A stretch of DNA of 64,000 bases from positions 1,860,001 through 1,924,000 of the forward strand of contig OZ252015.1 in assembly GCA_965247525.1 (NCBI GenBank), given 5' to 3'. Below the pieces are notes generated by a model. It was not told where the DNA came from. It made no database searches and worked only from the letters and a program-made list of their open reading frames with translations. Below are positions 1 through 9,079 of the stretch, piece by piece (within the stretch, counting starts at the first letter, position 1; every line of letters begins with the position of its first letter). This DNA comes from JAZKID01 sp965247525 (GTDB lineage: Bacteria; Pseudomonadota; Alphaproteobacteria; Rhizobiales; UBA4765). The position numbers and the translations under genes were made by a program.

Positions 1-452
1 ATGAAAAAAGCTCTGACTGGCTTGATCGCATTTCAAATGCAAGACTGCGTTTATCAGACGCTTTGGGTGGCGAGTTGTCACAAATCTTTCAGCTGATCCG
101 GCGCAATATCAAGCCGCTGCGCGGGTTCGGGACACAAACCCCTTATCCCCCTGACGAGTTTGACCTGTCACGCCTTTGTTTTTTGATCGAAGTGATGATG
201 ATGGTCAAAAACTACAGCGAAGAATTTGTTCTCAACGAAACGCTGACACGCGTTTATAAAGAGTGCGGCAGCTATCTCGAAACAGCTATTGAGGTTCTAC
301 AAGAAGAGTCGCGCCAGGTGACCGATACAAGCCGGCGAAAAATTGTATTGGCCTATTCAGAAGCCGCATTGCGGGTCAGCCAAGTCTGGTTTGGCGAAAA
401 GCATACCGAGCTTCTGAAAAAAGGTTTCGACCTGCACGAGATACCAAACTAA
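1..452 (+). CDS. Partial hypothetical protein (C-terminal part)
   Basis: The frame is open from base 3 to the TAA at 450-452 and runs off the left edge, so the start lies outside the window; a TTG at 63 is the first internal start-like codon but the frame continues upstream of it. The visible 149 residues look soluble and mainly helical, with an acidic-aromatic stretch near the middle and no membrane segment or signal. I do not recognise the family. It lies 63 bp upstream of ccmI on the same strand, which does not by itself imply a role in cytochrome maturation. The ATG at base 1 is in another frame that stops after about 25 codons and is not its start. Confidence 0.6.
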   Translation, partial: EKSSDWLDRISNARLRLSDALGGELSQIFQLIRRNIKPLRGFGTQTPYPPDEFDLSRLCFLIEVMMMVKNYSEEFVLNETLTRVYKECGSYLETAIEVLQEESRQVTDTSRRKIVLAYSEAALRVSQVWFGEKHTELLKKGFDLHEIPN

Positions 453-515
453 AAAAACAGGCTTTGCCTTTTTCGCAAGGCTCGCTTTTCAATATAATTT
501 ATTCTACAAGACTTT

Positions 516-1196
516 ATGTTTTTCTTTCTCTGCCTGCTTCTGGTTTTTGGTGTTGTTTTTTGCACCCTTGCGCCTCTCTCAAGGCCAATCACATTGACCG
601 AAACGTCCGCGAAAAAATTGCGCGTTCAACGTCAATGGGTGTCGCTTGCGCTGCTTTTCATTATTCCTGGTTTGTCTTTTTCTGTTTATCGGTTTTTGGG
701 CAATCCAAACCTCGAAGATCAGCCCTACAGCGTGCGCGCAGCGCTCAATTCCTCCAATATTTCAAGATTTATCGGCTCCGTTGAAAAACATCTGGCAGAA
801 CATGGGGATGATGCAAGAGGCTGGCTCGTGCTTGCTGAAATGCAGCAAAGCGAAAATCAAAGTCTGAAAGCCATCGAGGCCTATCGCAACGCAGAAAAAT
901 TACAGCCGAGCGAAACGGCGCAGCTTGGACTTGCAATAAATTTGCTCTCGAACGCTTCACCGCAAAATTTAAACGAGGCCGCGCTTCTTCTTCAAAAGAT
1001 CAAGCAAAACGCGGGCAATCAGACACAAATAAAAATACAGGCTGCACGATTGAAAATGCTGCAAGGGGCGCAGGTACAAGGCGCCAGAGATTTACGCCAG
1101 CTTTATGACGCACTGCCGGACAATAACCCTCAGCGATACCAAATTCTTGAGCTTCTGCAAAAGCAGAATGCAACTGAAACGAATGGTCAGACATGA
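516..1196 (+). CDS. ccmI: Cytochrome c biogenesis protein CcmI (CycH), short form
   Basis: CcmI presents apocytochrome c to the haem ligation complex CcmF/CcmH at the inner membrane. The 226-residue protein has two N-terminal membrane segments (about residues 2-20 and 42-60) and then a TPR-like helical domain containing a GWLVLAEMQ-type helix and an EAYRNAEKLQP motif. Its stop overlaps the ccmE start (ATGA), and ccmF and ccmH follow, which is the rhizobial cycHJKL order and supports the call more strongly than the divergent sequence does. It is clearly shorter than many CcmI proteins, which carry an additional C-terminal periplasmic domain. The start ATG at 516 was chosen because it places the first membrane segment at the N terminus; the Shine-Dalgarno is weak. 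Confidence 0.8.
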   Translation: MFFFLCLLLVFGVVFCTLAPLSRPITLTETSAKKLRVQRQWVSLALLFIIPGLSFSVYRFLGNPNLEDQPYSVRAALNSSNISRFIGSVEKHLAEHGDDARGWLVLAEMQQSENQSLKAIEAYRNAEKLQPSETAQLGLAINLLSNASPQNLNEAALLLQKIKQNAGNQTQIKIQAARLKMLQGAQVQGARDLRQLYDALPDNNPQRYQILELLQKQNATETNGQT

Positions 1197-1642
1197 CCCA
1201 GAAGCAGAAGCGGTTTTCAATTGTTTTTGGACTTTTGGGTTTTGCGGCCCTTGCCGTTGCACTGATACTGTCGGCGCTGCGCAGCAACATCGTGTTTTTT
1301 TACAGCCCGACGGAGCTGACGCAAAACCACCTTGCGCCCGAGCAGACCTTTCGGCTTGGTGGCCTTGTTGAGAAGGGCTCATTCAAGCGCGACACCTCAG
1401 CATCTTATTTCACTGTCACTGACAATAAAACAAGCGTGCCGGTGGTTTTTTCAGGCCAGCTTCCCGACCTGTTTCGCGAAGGGCAGGGCATCGTTGCTGA
1501 AGGGCAAATGAAAAACGCTGTCTTTGTGGCGCAATCGGTTCTGGCCAAACACGACGAGACCTATATGCCGCGCGAGGTTGCCGACGCGCTGAAAAAGCAA
1601 GGCCTCTGGCATGACGTACCGAGCGAGGCGCTGAGCAAATGA
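1193..1642 (+). CDS. ccmE: Cytochrome c-type biogenesis haem chaperone CcmE (CycJ)
   Basis: CcmE covalently binds haem in the periplasm and passes it to CcmF. The protein is 149 residues, typical for the family. It has an N-terminal membrane anchor (about residues 9-29), a beta-barrel OB-fold domain, and the haem-binding motif HDETYMP, in which His120 is the expected covalent ligand and Tyr124 the conserved tyrosine. The start overlaps the ccmI stop by four bases and its own stop overlaps the ccmF start, so translation of the cluster is probably coupled. No anomaly seen. Confidence 0.96.
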   Translation: MTQKQKRFSIVFGLLGFAALAVALILSALRSNIVFFYSPTELTQNHLAPEQTFRLGGLVEKGSFKRDTSASYFTVTDNKTSVPVVFSGQLPDLFREGQGIVAEGQMKNAVFVAQSVLAKHDETYMPREVADALKKQGLWHDVPSEALSK

Positions 1643-3564
1643 TTACTGAGCTTGGTCATCTGGCGCTGATTGTTGCGATGGTGCTCGCCATCTTTCAAGC
1701 AGGCTTTGGGTGTGTTGCCAGCCGCTTTCCAAATCATCCTGCAGCAGCGGTGATGCCAGCGCTAGCACCGCTTGGGTTTGTTCTTGTTGCGTCATCGTTT
1801 GTCGCGCTTATTCACGCTTATATTGTGTCTGACTTTTCGCTTGCGAATGTCACGGCCAATTCACATAGCCTCAAACCGCTTCTTTACCGTGTCACGGGCG
1901 CGTGGGGCAATCATGAAGGCTCCATGCTGTTATGGGTGCTGGTGCTGGCTATCTTCAGCATGGTCTTTTCGCTCACATCAGGCAAAATTGATGCAGGTTT
2001 CCGCTTTGCCGTTCTGGGCGTGCAAGGTCTAATCAGCACGGCATTCACGCTTTTTATTCTTTTGACATCAAACCCATTTTTGCGATTGATTGACCCGCCA
2101 TTGGAGGGCAGGGACCTGAACCCGCTGTTGCAGGACATCGGGCTGGCGTTGCATCCGCCGCTTTTATATCTCGGCTATGTCGGGTTTTCGATCTGCTATT
2201 CATTTGCAATCGCCGCGCTGGTGCAGCGCGATGTCAACGCCGCTTGGGCAAAATGGATGCGGCCATGGTGTCTTGCGGCATGGATTTTTCTCACGCTTGG
2301 CGTCGCGATGGGATCTTACTGGGCATATTATGAACTTGGCTGGGGCGGCTTCTGGTTCTGGGACCCTGTCGAAAACGCAAGCTTCATGCCGTGGCTGGTT
2401 GGAACCATGCTTCTTCATTCTGTGCTTGTGACAGAAAAGCGCGGCAGCTTACAAAAATGGACGCTGCTTTTATCCGTTTTTGCATTCTCGCTGTCTTTGA
2501 TCGGTACATTCCTTGTGCGCTCCGGCGTGCTGACATCCGTGCATGCCTTTGCAACTGACCCGCATCGGGGGCTTGCCATCCTGATTTTGCTGATCGTGTT
2601 TATTGGCGGTGCGCTGGCGCTCTACGCGCTGCGTGCGCCCTCGCTTGCCAGCGGCACACCTGTTCATCCTGTATCGCGCGAGTCCAGCCTCGTGCTTAAC
2701 AACGTGCTGCTGAGCGCTGCAACAGTCGCGGTATTAACAGGCACGCTCTATCCGCTGCTTCTTGAAGTTTTGACGGGGCAAAAAATTTCTGTCGGCCCAC
2801 CTTATTTTAATATCACATTTGCCTGGACAATGGTGCCGCTGCTTTTGCTTTTGCCATTTGGGCCTTTTCTGGCCTGGAAACGTGCTGATCTGTCGGCGGC
2901 TTTTGTTAAAATTCGATGGCCGCTTCTGGGTGCCGTAGCGTTGATTGCCTACTCATTTTCGCAGAGCCGACAACTTCTTGCCGCGCTCGGCATCGGGCTC
3001 GCAGCATATGTTATTTTTGGTGCGCTCGCCGAACCTTTGTCGCGCCTCAAGCTTTTTCGCGTGCCATTGCGCGAAAGCTATGGCCGCGCCCGCGGTTTCA
3101 AACTTTCAACCTATGGCACTTTGCTCGGCCATCTTGGAATGGGCGTAAGCCTTTTGGGGATTGTCGGCGCAACAGCTTTTTCAAACCAGCAATCAGTCTC
3201 GCTGAAGCTTGGAGAACAGGTCATCATAGGTGATACGACGCTTGTATTTCAGCAAATCAGCCATCAACTTGGGCCAAACTACATCGAAGACAGCGCGCAT
3301 TTCGATGTGCGAACCAATGGCGTGAAAGAGGGCGAGGTTGTCTCCTCAAAACGTTTTTACCCCGTGCGCGCCGTGCCTACAACAGAGGCCGGGCTTTACA
3401 CACGCGGCGTCTCGCAGGTTTATGTGTCGCTCGCGGAATGGAAAGACAATCTCGCGACACTTCGCGTTTACAATAAACCGCTTGTGCTTCTCATCTGGCT
3501 GGGCTGTGTCATTATTGCCTTTGGCGGATGTCTCTCCTTCTTGCGGTTGCGGACAAAAAAATGA
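1639..3564 (+). CDS. ccmF: Haem lyase CcmF (CycK)
   Basis: CcmF is the membrane haem lyase that, with CcmH and CcmI, attaches haem to the CXXCH motif of c-type apocytochromes. The 641-residue protein has about 14-15 hydrophobic segments. It carries the tryptophan-rich haem-handling WWD motif at about residues 235-252, with the core WGGFWFWDPVENAS, which defines the haem handling protein family. Length is normal. The start ATG overlaps the ccmE stop by four bases and the end overlaps ccmH by four bases. No ccmG (DsbE) gene lies between ccmF and ccmH; this is the usual cycHJKL arrangement in rhizobia. Confidence 0.97.
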   Translation: MITELGHLALIVAMVLAIFQAGFGCVASRFPNHPAAAVMPALAPLGFVLVASSFVALIHAYIVSDFSLANVTANSHSLKPLLYRVTGAWGNHEGSMLLWVLVLAIFSMVFSLTSGKIDAGFRFAVLGVQGLISTAFTLFILLTSNPFLRLIDPPLEGRDLNPLLQDIGLALHPPLLYLGYVGFSICYSFAIAALVQRDVNAAWAKWMRPWCLAAWIFLTLGVAMGSYWAYYELGWGGFWFWDPVENASFMPWLVGTMLLHSVLVTEKRGSLQKWTLLLSVFAFSLSLIGTFLVRSGVLTSVHAFATDPHRGLAILILLIVFIGGALALYALRAPSLASGTPVHPVSRESSLVLNNVLLSAATVAVLTGTLYPLLLEVLTGQKISVGPPYFNITFAWTMVPLLLLLPFGPFLAWKRADLSAAFVKIRWPLLGAVALIAYSFSQSRQLLAALGIGLAAYVIFGALAEPLSRLKLFRVPLRESYGRARGFKLSTYGTLLGHLGMGVSLLGIVGATAFSNQQSVSLKLGEQVIIGDTTLVFQQISHQLGPNYIEDSAHFDVRTNGVKEGEVVSSKRFYPVRAVPTTEAGLYTRGVSQVYVSLAEWKDNLATLRVYNKPLVLLIWLGCVIIAFGGCLSFLRLRTKK

Positions 3565-3971
3565 CCAGGCTTTTTCATCCAATAAAAGCACCCGTTTTTG
3601 CCTTGGGCCTGGTTGTGTCATTGACATCATTAAGCTTTGCAGATGGCATGCGCCTTGACGCGGTACAAGAGAAGCGCGCGGCGGCTTTGTCTCATGAACT
3701 GCGCTGCATGGTGTGCCAGAACCAGTCCATTGATGAATCGGATGCACCGCTCGCGCGTGATCTGCGCCAGCTTGTACGTGAAAAAATCCTGAGCGGCGCT
3801 AGCGATCAGGCGATCAAATCGGATCTGGTTGCGCGTTATGGCGAGTTTATTCTGCTCAACCCGGCGTTTGAGCCATCAACTTATGCGCTTTGGGGCGCGC
3901 CTTTACTGACTATGGTCATCGGGCTCGGCCTTGCATGGCGCTGGATTAAAAACCAGACGCCGGAGGCTTAG
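3561..3971 (+). CDS. ccmH: Cytochrome c maturation thiol-disulphide protein CcmH (CycL)
   Basis: CcmH keeps apocytochrome c thiols reduced for haem ligation. The 136-residue protein has a signal peptide or anchor (residues 8-27), the family motif LRCMVCQNQSI with the redox pair Cys49/Cys52, a three-helix domain, and a C-terminal membrane helix near residues 110-128. The start at 3561 is chosen because it overlaps the ccmF stop as ATGA; an upstream in-frame ATG at 3528 would add residues ahead of a good signal sequence. The stop overlaps the stop of the convergent kinase gene by four bases. Confidence 0.95.
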   Translation: MTRLFHPIKAPVFALGLVVSLTSLSFADGMRLDAVQEKRAAALSHELRCMVCQNQSIDESDAPLARDLRQLVREKILSGASDQAIKSDLVARYGEFILLNPAFEPSTYALWGAPLLTMVIGLGLAWRWIKNQTPEA

Positions 3972-6268
3972 ACCGCGACAGCCTGAAGCGGCTGTGCTTC
4001 GGCACTGAAGAAAAACTGGTGCGGGATGGCAAGCCGCACATCCGTGCCTTTGCCTTCAATCGATCTGATCTTCAACGTGCCGCCATGAAGCTCGATCAGT
4101 GATCTTGAAATCGCAAGACCAAGGCCGGAACCTTTGTGGTTTTTTGTGTACTGGTTGACGACCTGAACGAAGGGCTGGCCAATCTTGTCAAGCATGTCTG
4201 CGGGGATACCGATGCCGCTGTCGACAATTTCGAATACGGTCTCGCTTTCTTCATTGCGAATGTTGACGTGAACGCTGCCGCCTTCCGGCGTAAATTTTAC
4301 CGCGTTTGAAAGCAGGTTAAGCAAGATCTGTTTGATTGCCCTTTTGTCAGCGTGAAGCTTCATCTGAGCTGGGATGAGCGCACTGGTGAGGCGTATGCCT
4401 TTCATCGCGGCGCGTGATGACACAAGGCGAATGGTGTCATTGACCAGCGTATCGAGGACGAAGGCTTCCGTATTCAGTTTCAGATGGCCTGCTTCGATTT
4501 TTGACATATCGAGAATGTCATTGATGACATCAAGCAAATGCTGGCCACTGCCATGGATGTCGCGGCAATATTCTTTATATTTTGGTGCGCCAAGCTCACC
4601 GAAAAGCCCAACCTGCATAATTTCAGAAAAACCGATAATGGCATTCAGCGGCGTGCGCAATTCATGGCTGATATTGGCAAGGAATTCTGATTTCGTCCGG
4701 TTTGCGGCTTCCGCACGCGCTTTTTCAAGTGCGTATTTTTCTGCAAGTTCGGTCATTTCCGAAGCTTGTGTCTCAAGTTTTGTCGTGGTGTTCGACAGAT
4801 CGGCAATGGTCGCGCGCAGGCGCCGCTCGGTATGCATCAACTGTTGTTCATGCTGTTTCAGCGTCGTGATGTCGGTACCGACAGAAACAAACCCGCCGTC
4901 TTTCGTGCGCCTCTCGTTGATGTTGAGCCAGCGCCCGTCTTCCAACTGCGCTTCATAGGTCGATGAACCGTCATCCGTGCGGATATCATTGACAACGCGG
5001 CTTTTGATAATCGGCTGGCGGCCATTGGCAGCGATTTCGTGATAGGGCGTGCCTGTCAGCGTGAATTCCTGCTGCAGATTATGGAGCTGCTGGAATTTAC
5101 TGTTGCACATGACAAGTTGATTGCTTGCATCCCACAGCACGAAGGCCTCTGAAATGGTCTCAATGGCGTCGCGCAGGCGCGCATCTGCCGCAGCATTACG
5201 CTCGGCCAGTGAACGCTGCTCAGTGACATCAACGGCGATGCCGATCAGATGCAGGCTGCTGTCTTCTTCATAGGTCAGTTTTGCGCGCGTCCTGATCCAG
5301 ACCCATTGGCCATTGGCATGGCGAAAGCGAATGGCGCGGTCGATATTTGTTTTTTCACCTGCGGCGAGAAGCCCTGCAAGATTTTGGAAGAAGTCGGCAT
5401 CGTCGGGGTGAACAAGCGAGGCGGCGATGCCAAAATCGATGATATTGTCATGGGGTTCCAGCCCGAGAAGCTCGAACATCGAGGCCGACCAGAACAGGCG
5501 GCCTCGGGCGATGTCCCAATCCCAAAGACCACAGCCACCGCTGTTTAAGGCGGTGTCGAGACGCTGGCGGACGCATTCATAAATTGTGTCGGCTTCGCGA
5601 GCACGCTGCGCCTGCCAGTGAAAGGCAAAGCCAAGCAGGAGCACGGCAAAGCTGGTGCTGAAAAACAGGCCAAGCGCCATCAAAGATTGCGAGCGCCACA
5701 TTTTAAGGTCAGCGCGGCTGTCGCGGGCAATAATCAGCGAGCCATTGCTGATGTCGATCTTGTGCGAAATTGCGATCGCAAAAGGTGTCTTGCCGGTGAT
5801 GACCTCTCCAAGCGATGCGATAAAGCCGGGGGCGTCGATCAGGAAGGACTGATCGAAAAATGTGTTCTTTGGAAACAGTACAGGCGCTGTGGTCGCCGTA
5901 ATCATTCCCTTGTCATCGACAAGCATCAGGATGTTTTCGCGCTGGCCCAAGGCCTCGCTGCTGTCCATCAATGTTGCCATACGGGCTTTGTCGGCGCTAT
6001 GCTTTTCAAGATCCGCCGACACGAGATTGGCAATGCCATGAAGCTTTTCGTGAACGCTCTGCTGCAGATCGATGCGGTCGACATAAAGCCGCGATAAAAC
6101 CGACACGCCGAGAATGCCGGCAAAAACAAAAATCAGTATGGGTACAAGCTGCTGCAACAGGGTTTCAGCACCCATCAGGCGCTGATAAGCGCGACGGGCG
6201 ATCAACCGGGCAAGCCCGTTCAGTTCGCGCGCACGGGTGCGCGCAAGAGCAATGTCTGCAAGTGCCAT
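3968..6268 (-). CDS. PAS-domain sensor histidine kinase, PleC/PdhS-like
   Basis: A 766-residue membrane sensor kinase. Two membrane helices (about 41-63 and 195-217) flank a periplasmic sensor region of about 130 residues. A PAS domain (about 238-350, with a LWDWDI start and VDVTEQ end), a second PAS (about 366-470), a coiled linker, a HisKA domain with phospho-acceptor His535 in SHELRTPLNAIIGFSEIM, and a C-terminal HATPase_c domain (N box LLNLLSNAVKFTPEGG) follow. The extended H-box with ILDMSKIEAGHL is typical of the alphaproteobacterial PleC/DivJ/PdhS group that acts on DivK; target assignment is inference. An AAGG Shine-Dalgarno lies eight bases before the ATG. No response regulator gene adjoins it. 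Confidence 0.88.
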   Translation of the reverse strand: MALADIALARTRARELNGLARLIARRAYQRLMGAETLLQQLVPILIFVFAGILGVSVLSRLYVDRIDLQQSVHEKLHGIANLVSADLEKHSADKARMATLMDSSEALGQRENILMLVDDKGMITATTAPVLFPKNTFFDQSFLIDAPGFIASLGEVITGKTPFAIAISHKIDISNGSLIIARDSRADLKMWRSQSLMALGLFFSTSFAVLLLGFAFHWQAQRAREADTIYECVRQRLDTALNSGGCGLWDWDIARGRLFWSASMFELLGLEPHDNIIDFGIAASLVHPDDADFFQNLAGLLAAGEKTNIDRAIRFRHANGQWVWIRTRAKLTYEEDSSLHLIGIAVDVTEQRSLAERNAAADARLRDAIETISEAFVLWDASNQLVMCNSKFQQLHNLQQEFTLTGTPYHEIAANGRQPIIKSRVVNDIRTDDGSSTYEAQLEDGRWLNINERRTKDGGFVSVGTDITTLKQHEQQLMHTERRLRATIADLSNTTTKLETQASEMTELAEKYALEKARAEAANRTKSEFLANISHELRTPLNAIIGFSEIMQVGLFGELGAPKYKEYCRDIHGSGQHLLDVINDILDMSKIEAGHLKLNTEAFVLDTLVNDTIRLVSSRAAMKGIRLTSALIPAQMKLHADKRAIKQILLNLLSNAVKFTPEGGSVHVNIRNEESETVFEIVDSGIGIPADMLDKIGQPFVQVVNQYTKNHKGSGLGLAISRSLIELHGGTLKIRSIEGKGTDVRLAIPHQFFFSAEAQPLQAVAV

Positions 6269-6445
6269 TTAGATGGCCTTATTGTTTGTAAGAAGTCCCC
6301 TCTCGCCGCATCCCGTGAGGGCGCGTCGAATCAACACCTAGTAAAATTGATTCAGCGAATCTTGTCCAGAAACAATTCATTAACTTTTGCTCACACAAGC
6401 GTGAGAGCAGTGCGGTTTTGCAAGAAGCTGAGTCAATTGAATCAC

Positions 6446-9067
6446 TTAACCGTTTAACAGGCGTGTGGACAAATCAGCGACATCAGCCGACAGAGACGGC
6501 GTTGATGCAATTTTTCGTACCTGTGCCAGCGCAAGCGCCTTGCGTTGAGGCTCCAGCCAGCTGACGCAGCGGAATGACGTCATTAATCTGGCGCCAACCT
6601 GCGGCAATATCGGCTCAAGTTTTAAGATGCAATCGGCGATGTAAGCATAGCCTGCGCCATCGGCACGATGAAACTGAGACAAATTGCTTTGGGCAAAAGT
6701 ATTCAGCAGCGCGTAGATCCGGTTGGGTGTTGTCCATGAAAAGACAGGATGTTGAGTGAGCTTCTCAACATTTTCAATCGTCGCATCATCATCGGCCATC
6801 GCCTGAATGCTGAGCCATTTATCAAGAACGAGAGGCTCATTGTGGTAGCGCTTTTCAAACGCACGCAGCGCGTTGTCACGTTTGTCGCCGGGGTTTTGCG
6901 AAAGCGCAACAAGCGCCGCAACCCGGTCTGTTAAATTGTCTGCGCTTTCAAGCTGCTTTTGCGCAATACTCAGCGCGTTTTCGCCGCCGTTAAACGTCAT
7001 TATCTTCAACAGGGTGTTGCGTAAGGACCGCCGCCCAAAATTTTCGGCGTCAGGCACATAACTGTTTTGCGTCGCGAGGCTTTGATAAACTTTTTGAGCA
7101 TCTTCTTGAAGCGCAAGGCTGACCTGTGACAACAGATTTTTGCGTGCTTTGAAAACCAGTTCTGGGTCGACATTTTTGCCAAGCGCACGGCAGATATCAA
7201 GCTCTGTCGGTATTGCAAGGCAGAGCGCGCGGAACGCAGGTTCAGCTTTTTCATCATGCAGAAGGTTGCGCATGCTGTCACAAATGATAGATGCCGATGT
7301 CTTGGGCGTATCGCCGCGGCTTAACGGCAACACATGGCGCAGGCCCAGTTCCTGCACGGCCTGCCAGCGGTTGAACGCATCACTGTCTTCCATGGCAAGG
7401 CGCGCCAGCGACATATCATCAAGCGCAATGTCGAGATTAACGGGTGCGGAGAAATCACGAAGCAAAGACGGCAATGGTTTTTCGTCGACTTGAAAGCTAA
7501 AACTTTTAACGGCTTCATCGACCACAACATAATTCGAGCTGAGTGTTTTGCCTGCAGCATCGCGAAGCGGAATTTCGCCACTTTTGCCCAGAAGTCCAAG
7601 CACGACCGGAATAACATGCGGTTTTTTTGATGTTTGGCCGGGTGTGTCAGGTATGGTTTGCGTAAAGGCCAGCGTGTAAAGTTTTTGTGACGCATCATAT
7701 GTTTCTGTGACACCAAATTTCGGTGTGCCGGCCTGATTGTACCAGAGCATAAACTGCGACAGGTCAATTTTACCGGCCTCCGCCATGCAATCGATAAAAT
7801 CTTCCATACGCACGGCCTGACCATCGAAACGATCAAAATACAGGTCGCTGCCTATTCTGAAATTTGCAGCGCCGAGCAGAATTTTCAACATGCGGATCAG
7901 CTCCGCGCCTTTCTCATAAATCGTCGTTGTGTAAAAATTGTTGATCTCGCTGTAGCGGTCAGGCCGCACTGCGTGGGCAAGCGGGCTGGCATCTTCGACA
8001 AACTGCGTGTTGCGTAATTTCTGAACGTCCTCGATGCGTTTGACCGGGCGCGAATGCGTGTCAGATGTAAATTCCTGATCGCGAAAAACGGTAAAGCCCT
8101 CTTTCAGGCACAGTTGAAACCAGTCGCGGCATGTGATGCGGTCACCCGTCCAGTTATGGAAATATTCGTGGGCGATAACAGCCTCAATGCGCTCATAGTC
8201 TTTGTCTGTCGCGGTGTCAGGATCGGCCAGTAGCAACTTGTCATTAAAAATATTGAGGCCCTTGTTTTCCATAGCGCCAAAGGTGAAGTTTGAGACCGCG
8301 ACAATCATAAAAATATCAAGGTCATATTCGCGCCCGAACGCCTGCTCGTCCCATGTCATTGAGCGTTTCAGGCTTTCCATCGCCCAGGCGCAGCGTGTTT
8401 CCTTGCCAGGTTCGACATAAATCTCCAAAGCAACCTCGCGGCCAGACATTGTCTTAAAGCTTGATTTAACACAGGCCAGCGTGCCGCCGACCATTGCAAA
8501 CAAATAAGCCGGTTTTGGAAACGGATCTTCCCAAACCGCAAAATGCCGGCCAGCGCCGAGCTCGCCGCTTTCGATCTTGTTGCCATTGCCGAGCAAAATG
8601 GGATGCGTTGATTTGTCACCTTCGATACGCGTTGTGAATTTGGCGAGGACATCCGGCCTATCAAGATAGGGCGTGATGCGACGAAAGCCCTCCGGCTCGC
8701 ATTGCGTGCAAAAAATTCCATCCGACATATAGAGTCCGGAGAGTTGCGTGTTATTTTTCGGATTGATCAATGTGTCTGTTTCAAGCGTGAAAGCGGAGGC
8801 CGGAACCTGCGCAATTGTCAGATATTTTTGATCGATTGTGTAATCTGAAAGCTCAAGAATGGAGCCGTTGATCCGCACTTCGTGTGGCGCGATCCCATCA
8901 AGATCGAGGCGCAGAGCTGCGCCAGCACCTACAGGCCTAATCGCGAGAGAGGCGCGCACTTCGCTCTGTGTCTCGTGCAGGCGGACATCGAGATGGACTG
9001 TGTCGATCGCAAAGGCAGGCGGCTGGTAGTCTTTCAGATAAACGAGATGCGGTGTTTCTGTTTTCAT
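6446..9067 (-). CDS. pepN: Aminopeptidase N (M1 zinc metallopeptidase)
   Basis: PepN removes N-terminal residues from peptides in the cytoplasm and feeds peptide recycling. The 873-residue length is close to E. coli PepN. The exopeptidase signature GAMENKG lies about 40 residues before the zinc motif HEYFHNWTGDR, and the third zinc ligand Glu is in the downstream LKEGFTVFRDQEF segment. The C-terminal half fits the helical superhelix domain of the family. The start is 12 bases downstream of the stop of the cation efflux gene on the same strand, so the two probably share a transcript. About 177 bp separate its end from the next gene, the kinase at 6268. Confidence 0.97.
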   Translation of the reverse strand: MKTETPHLVYLKDYQPPAFAIDTVHLDVRLHETQSEVRASLAIRPVGAGAALRLDLDGIAPHEVRINGSILELSDYTIDQKYLTIAQVPASAFTLETDTLINPKNNTQLSGLYMSDGIFCTQCEPEGFRRITPYLDRPDVLAKFTTRIEGDKSTHPILLGNGNKIESGELGAGRHFAVWEDPFPKPAYLFAMVGGTLACVKSSFKTMSGREVALEIYVEPGKETRCAWAMESLKRSMTWDEQAFGREYDLDIFMIVAVSNFTFGAMENKGLNIFNDKLLLADPDTATDKDYERIEAVIAHEYFHNWTGDRITCRDWFQLCLKEGFTVFRDQEFTSDTHSRPVKRIEDVQKLRNTQFVEDASPLAHAVRPDRYSEINNFYTTTIYEKGAELIRMLKILLGAANFRIGSDLYFDRFDGQAVRMEDFIDCMAEAGKIDLSQFMLWYNQAGTPKFGVTETYDASQKLYTLAFTQTIPDTPGQTSKKPHVIPVVLGLLGKSGEIPLRDAAGKTLSSNYVVVDEAVKSFSFQVDEKPLPSLLRDFSAPVNLDIALDDMSLARLAMEDSDAFNRWQAVQELGLRHVLPLSRGDTPKTSASIICDSMRNLLHDEKAEPAFRALCLAIPTELDICRALGKNVDPELVFKARKNLLSQVSLALQEDAQKVYQSLATQNSYVPDAENFGRRSLRNTLLKIMTFNGGENALSIAQKQLESADNLTDRVAALVALSQNPGDKRDNALRAFEKRYHNEPLVLDKWLSIQAMADDDATIENVEKLTQHPVFSWTTPNRIYALLNTFAQSNLSQFHRADGAGYAYIADCILKLEPILPQVGARLMTSFRCVSWLEPQRKALALAQVRKIASTPSLSADVADLSTRLLNG

Positions 9068-9079
9068 TGGATTAAACTT

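Noticed and set aside
1..78. ATG at base 1 as a gene start
   Set aside because: That frame stops after about 25 codons; the real partial gene is in the third frame.
3528..3560. Upstream ATG for ccmH
   Set aside because: It would add residues ahead of a good signal peptide; the ATGA overlap at 3561 fits the cluster's pattern.
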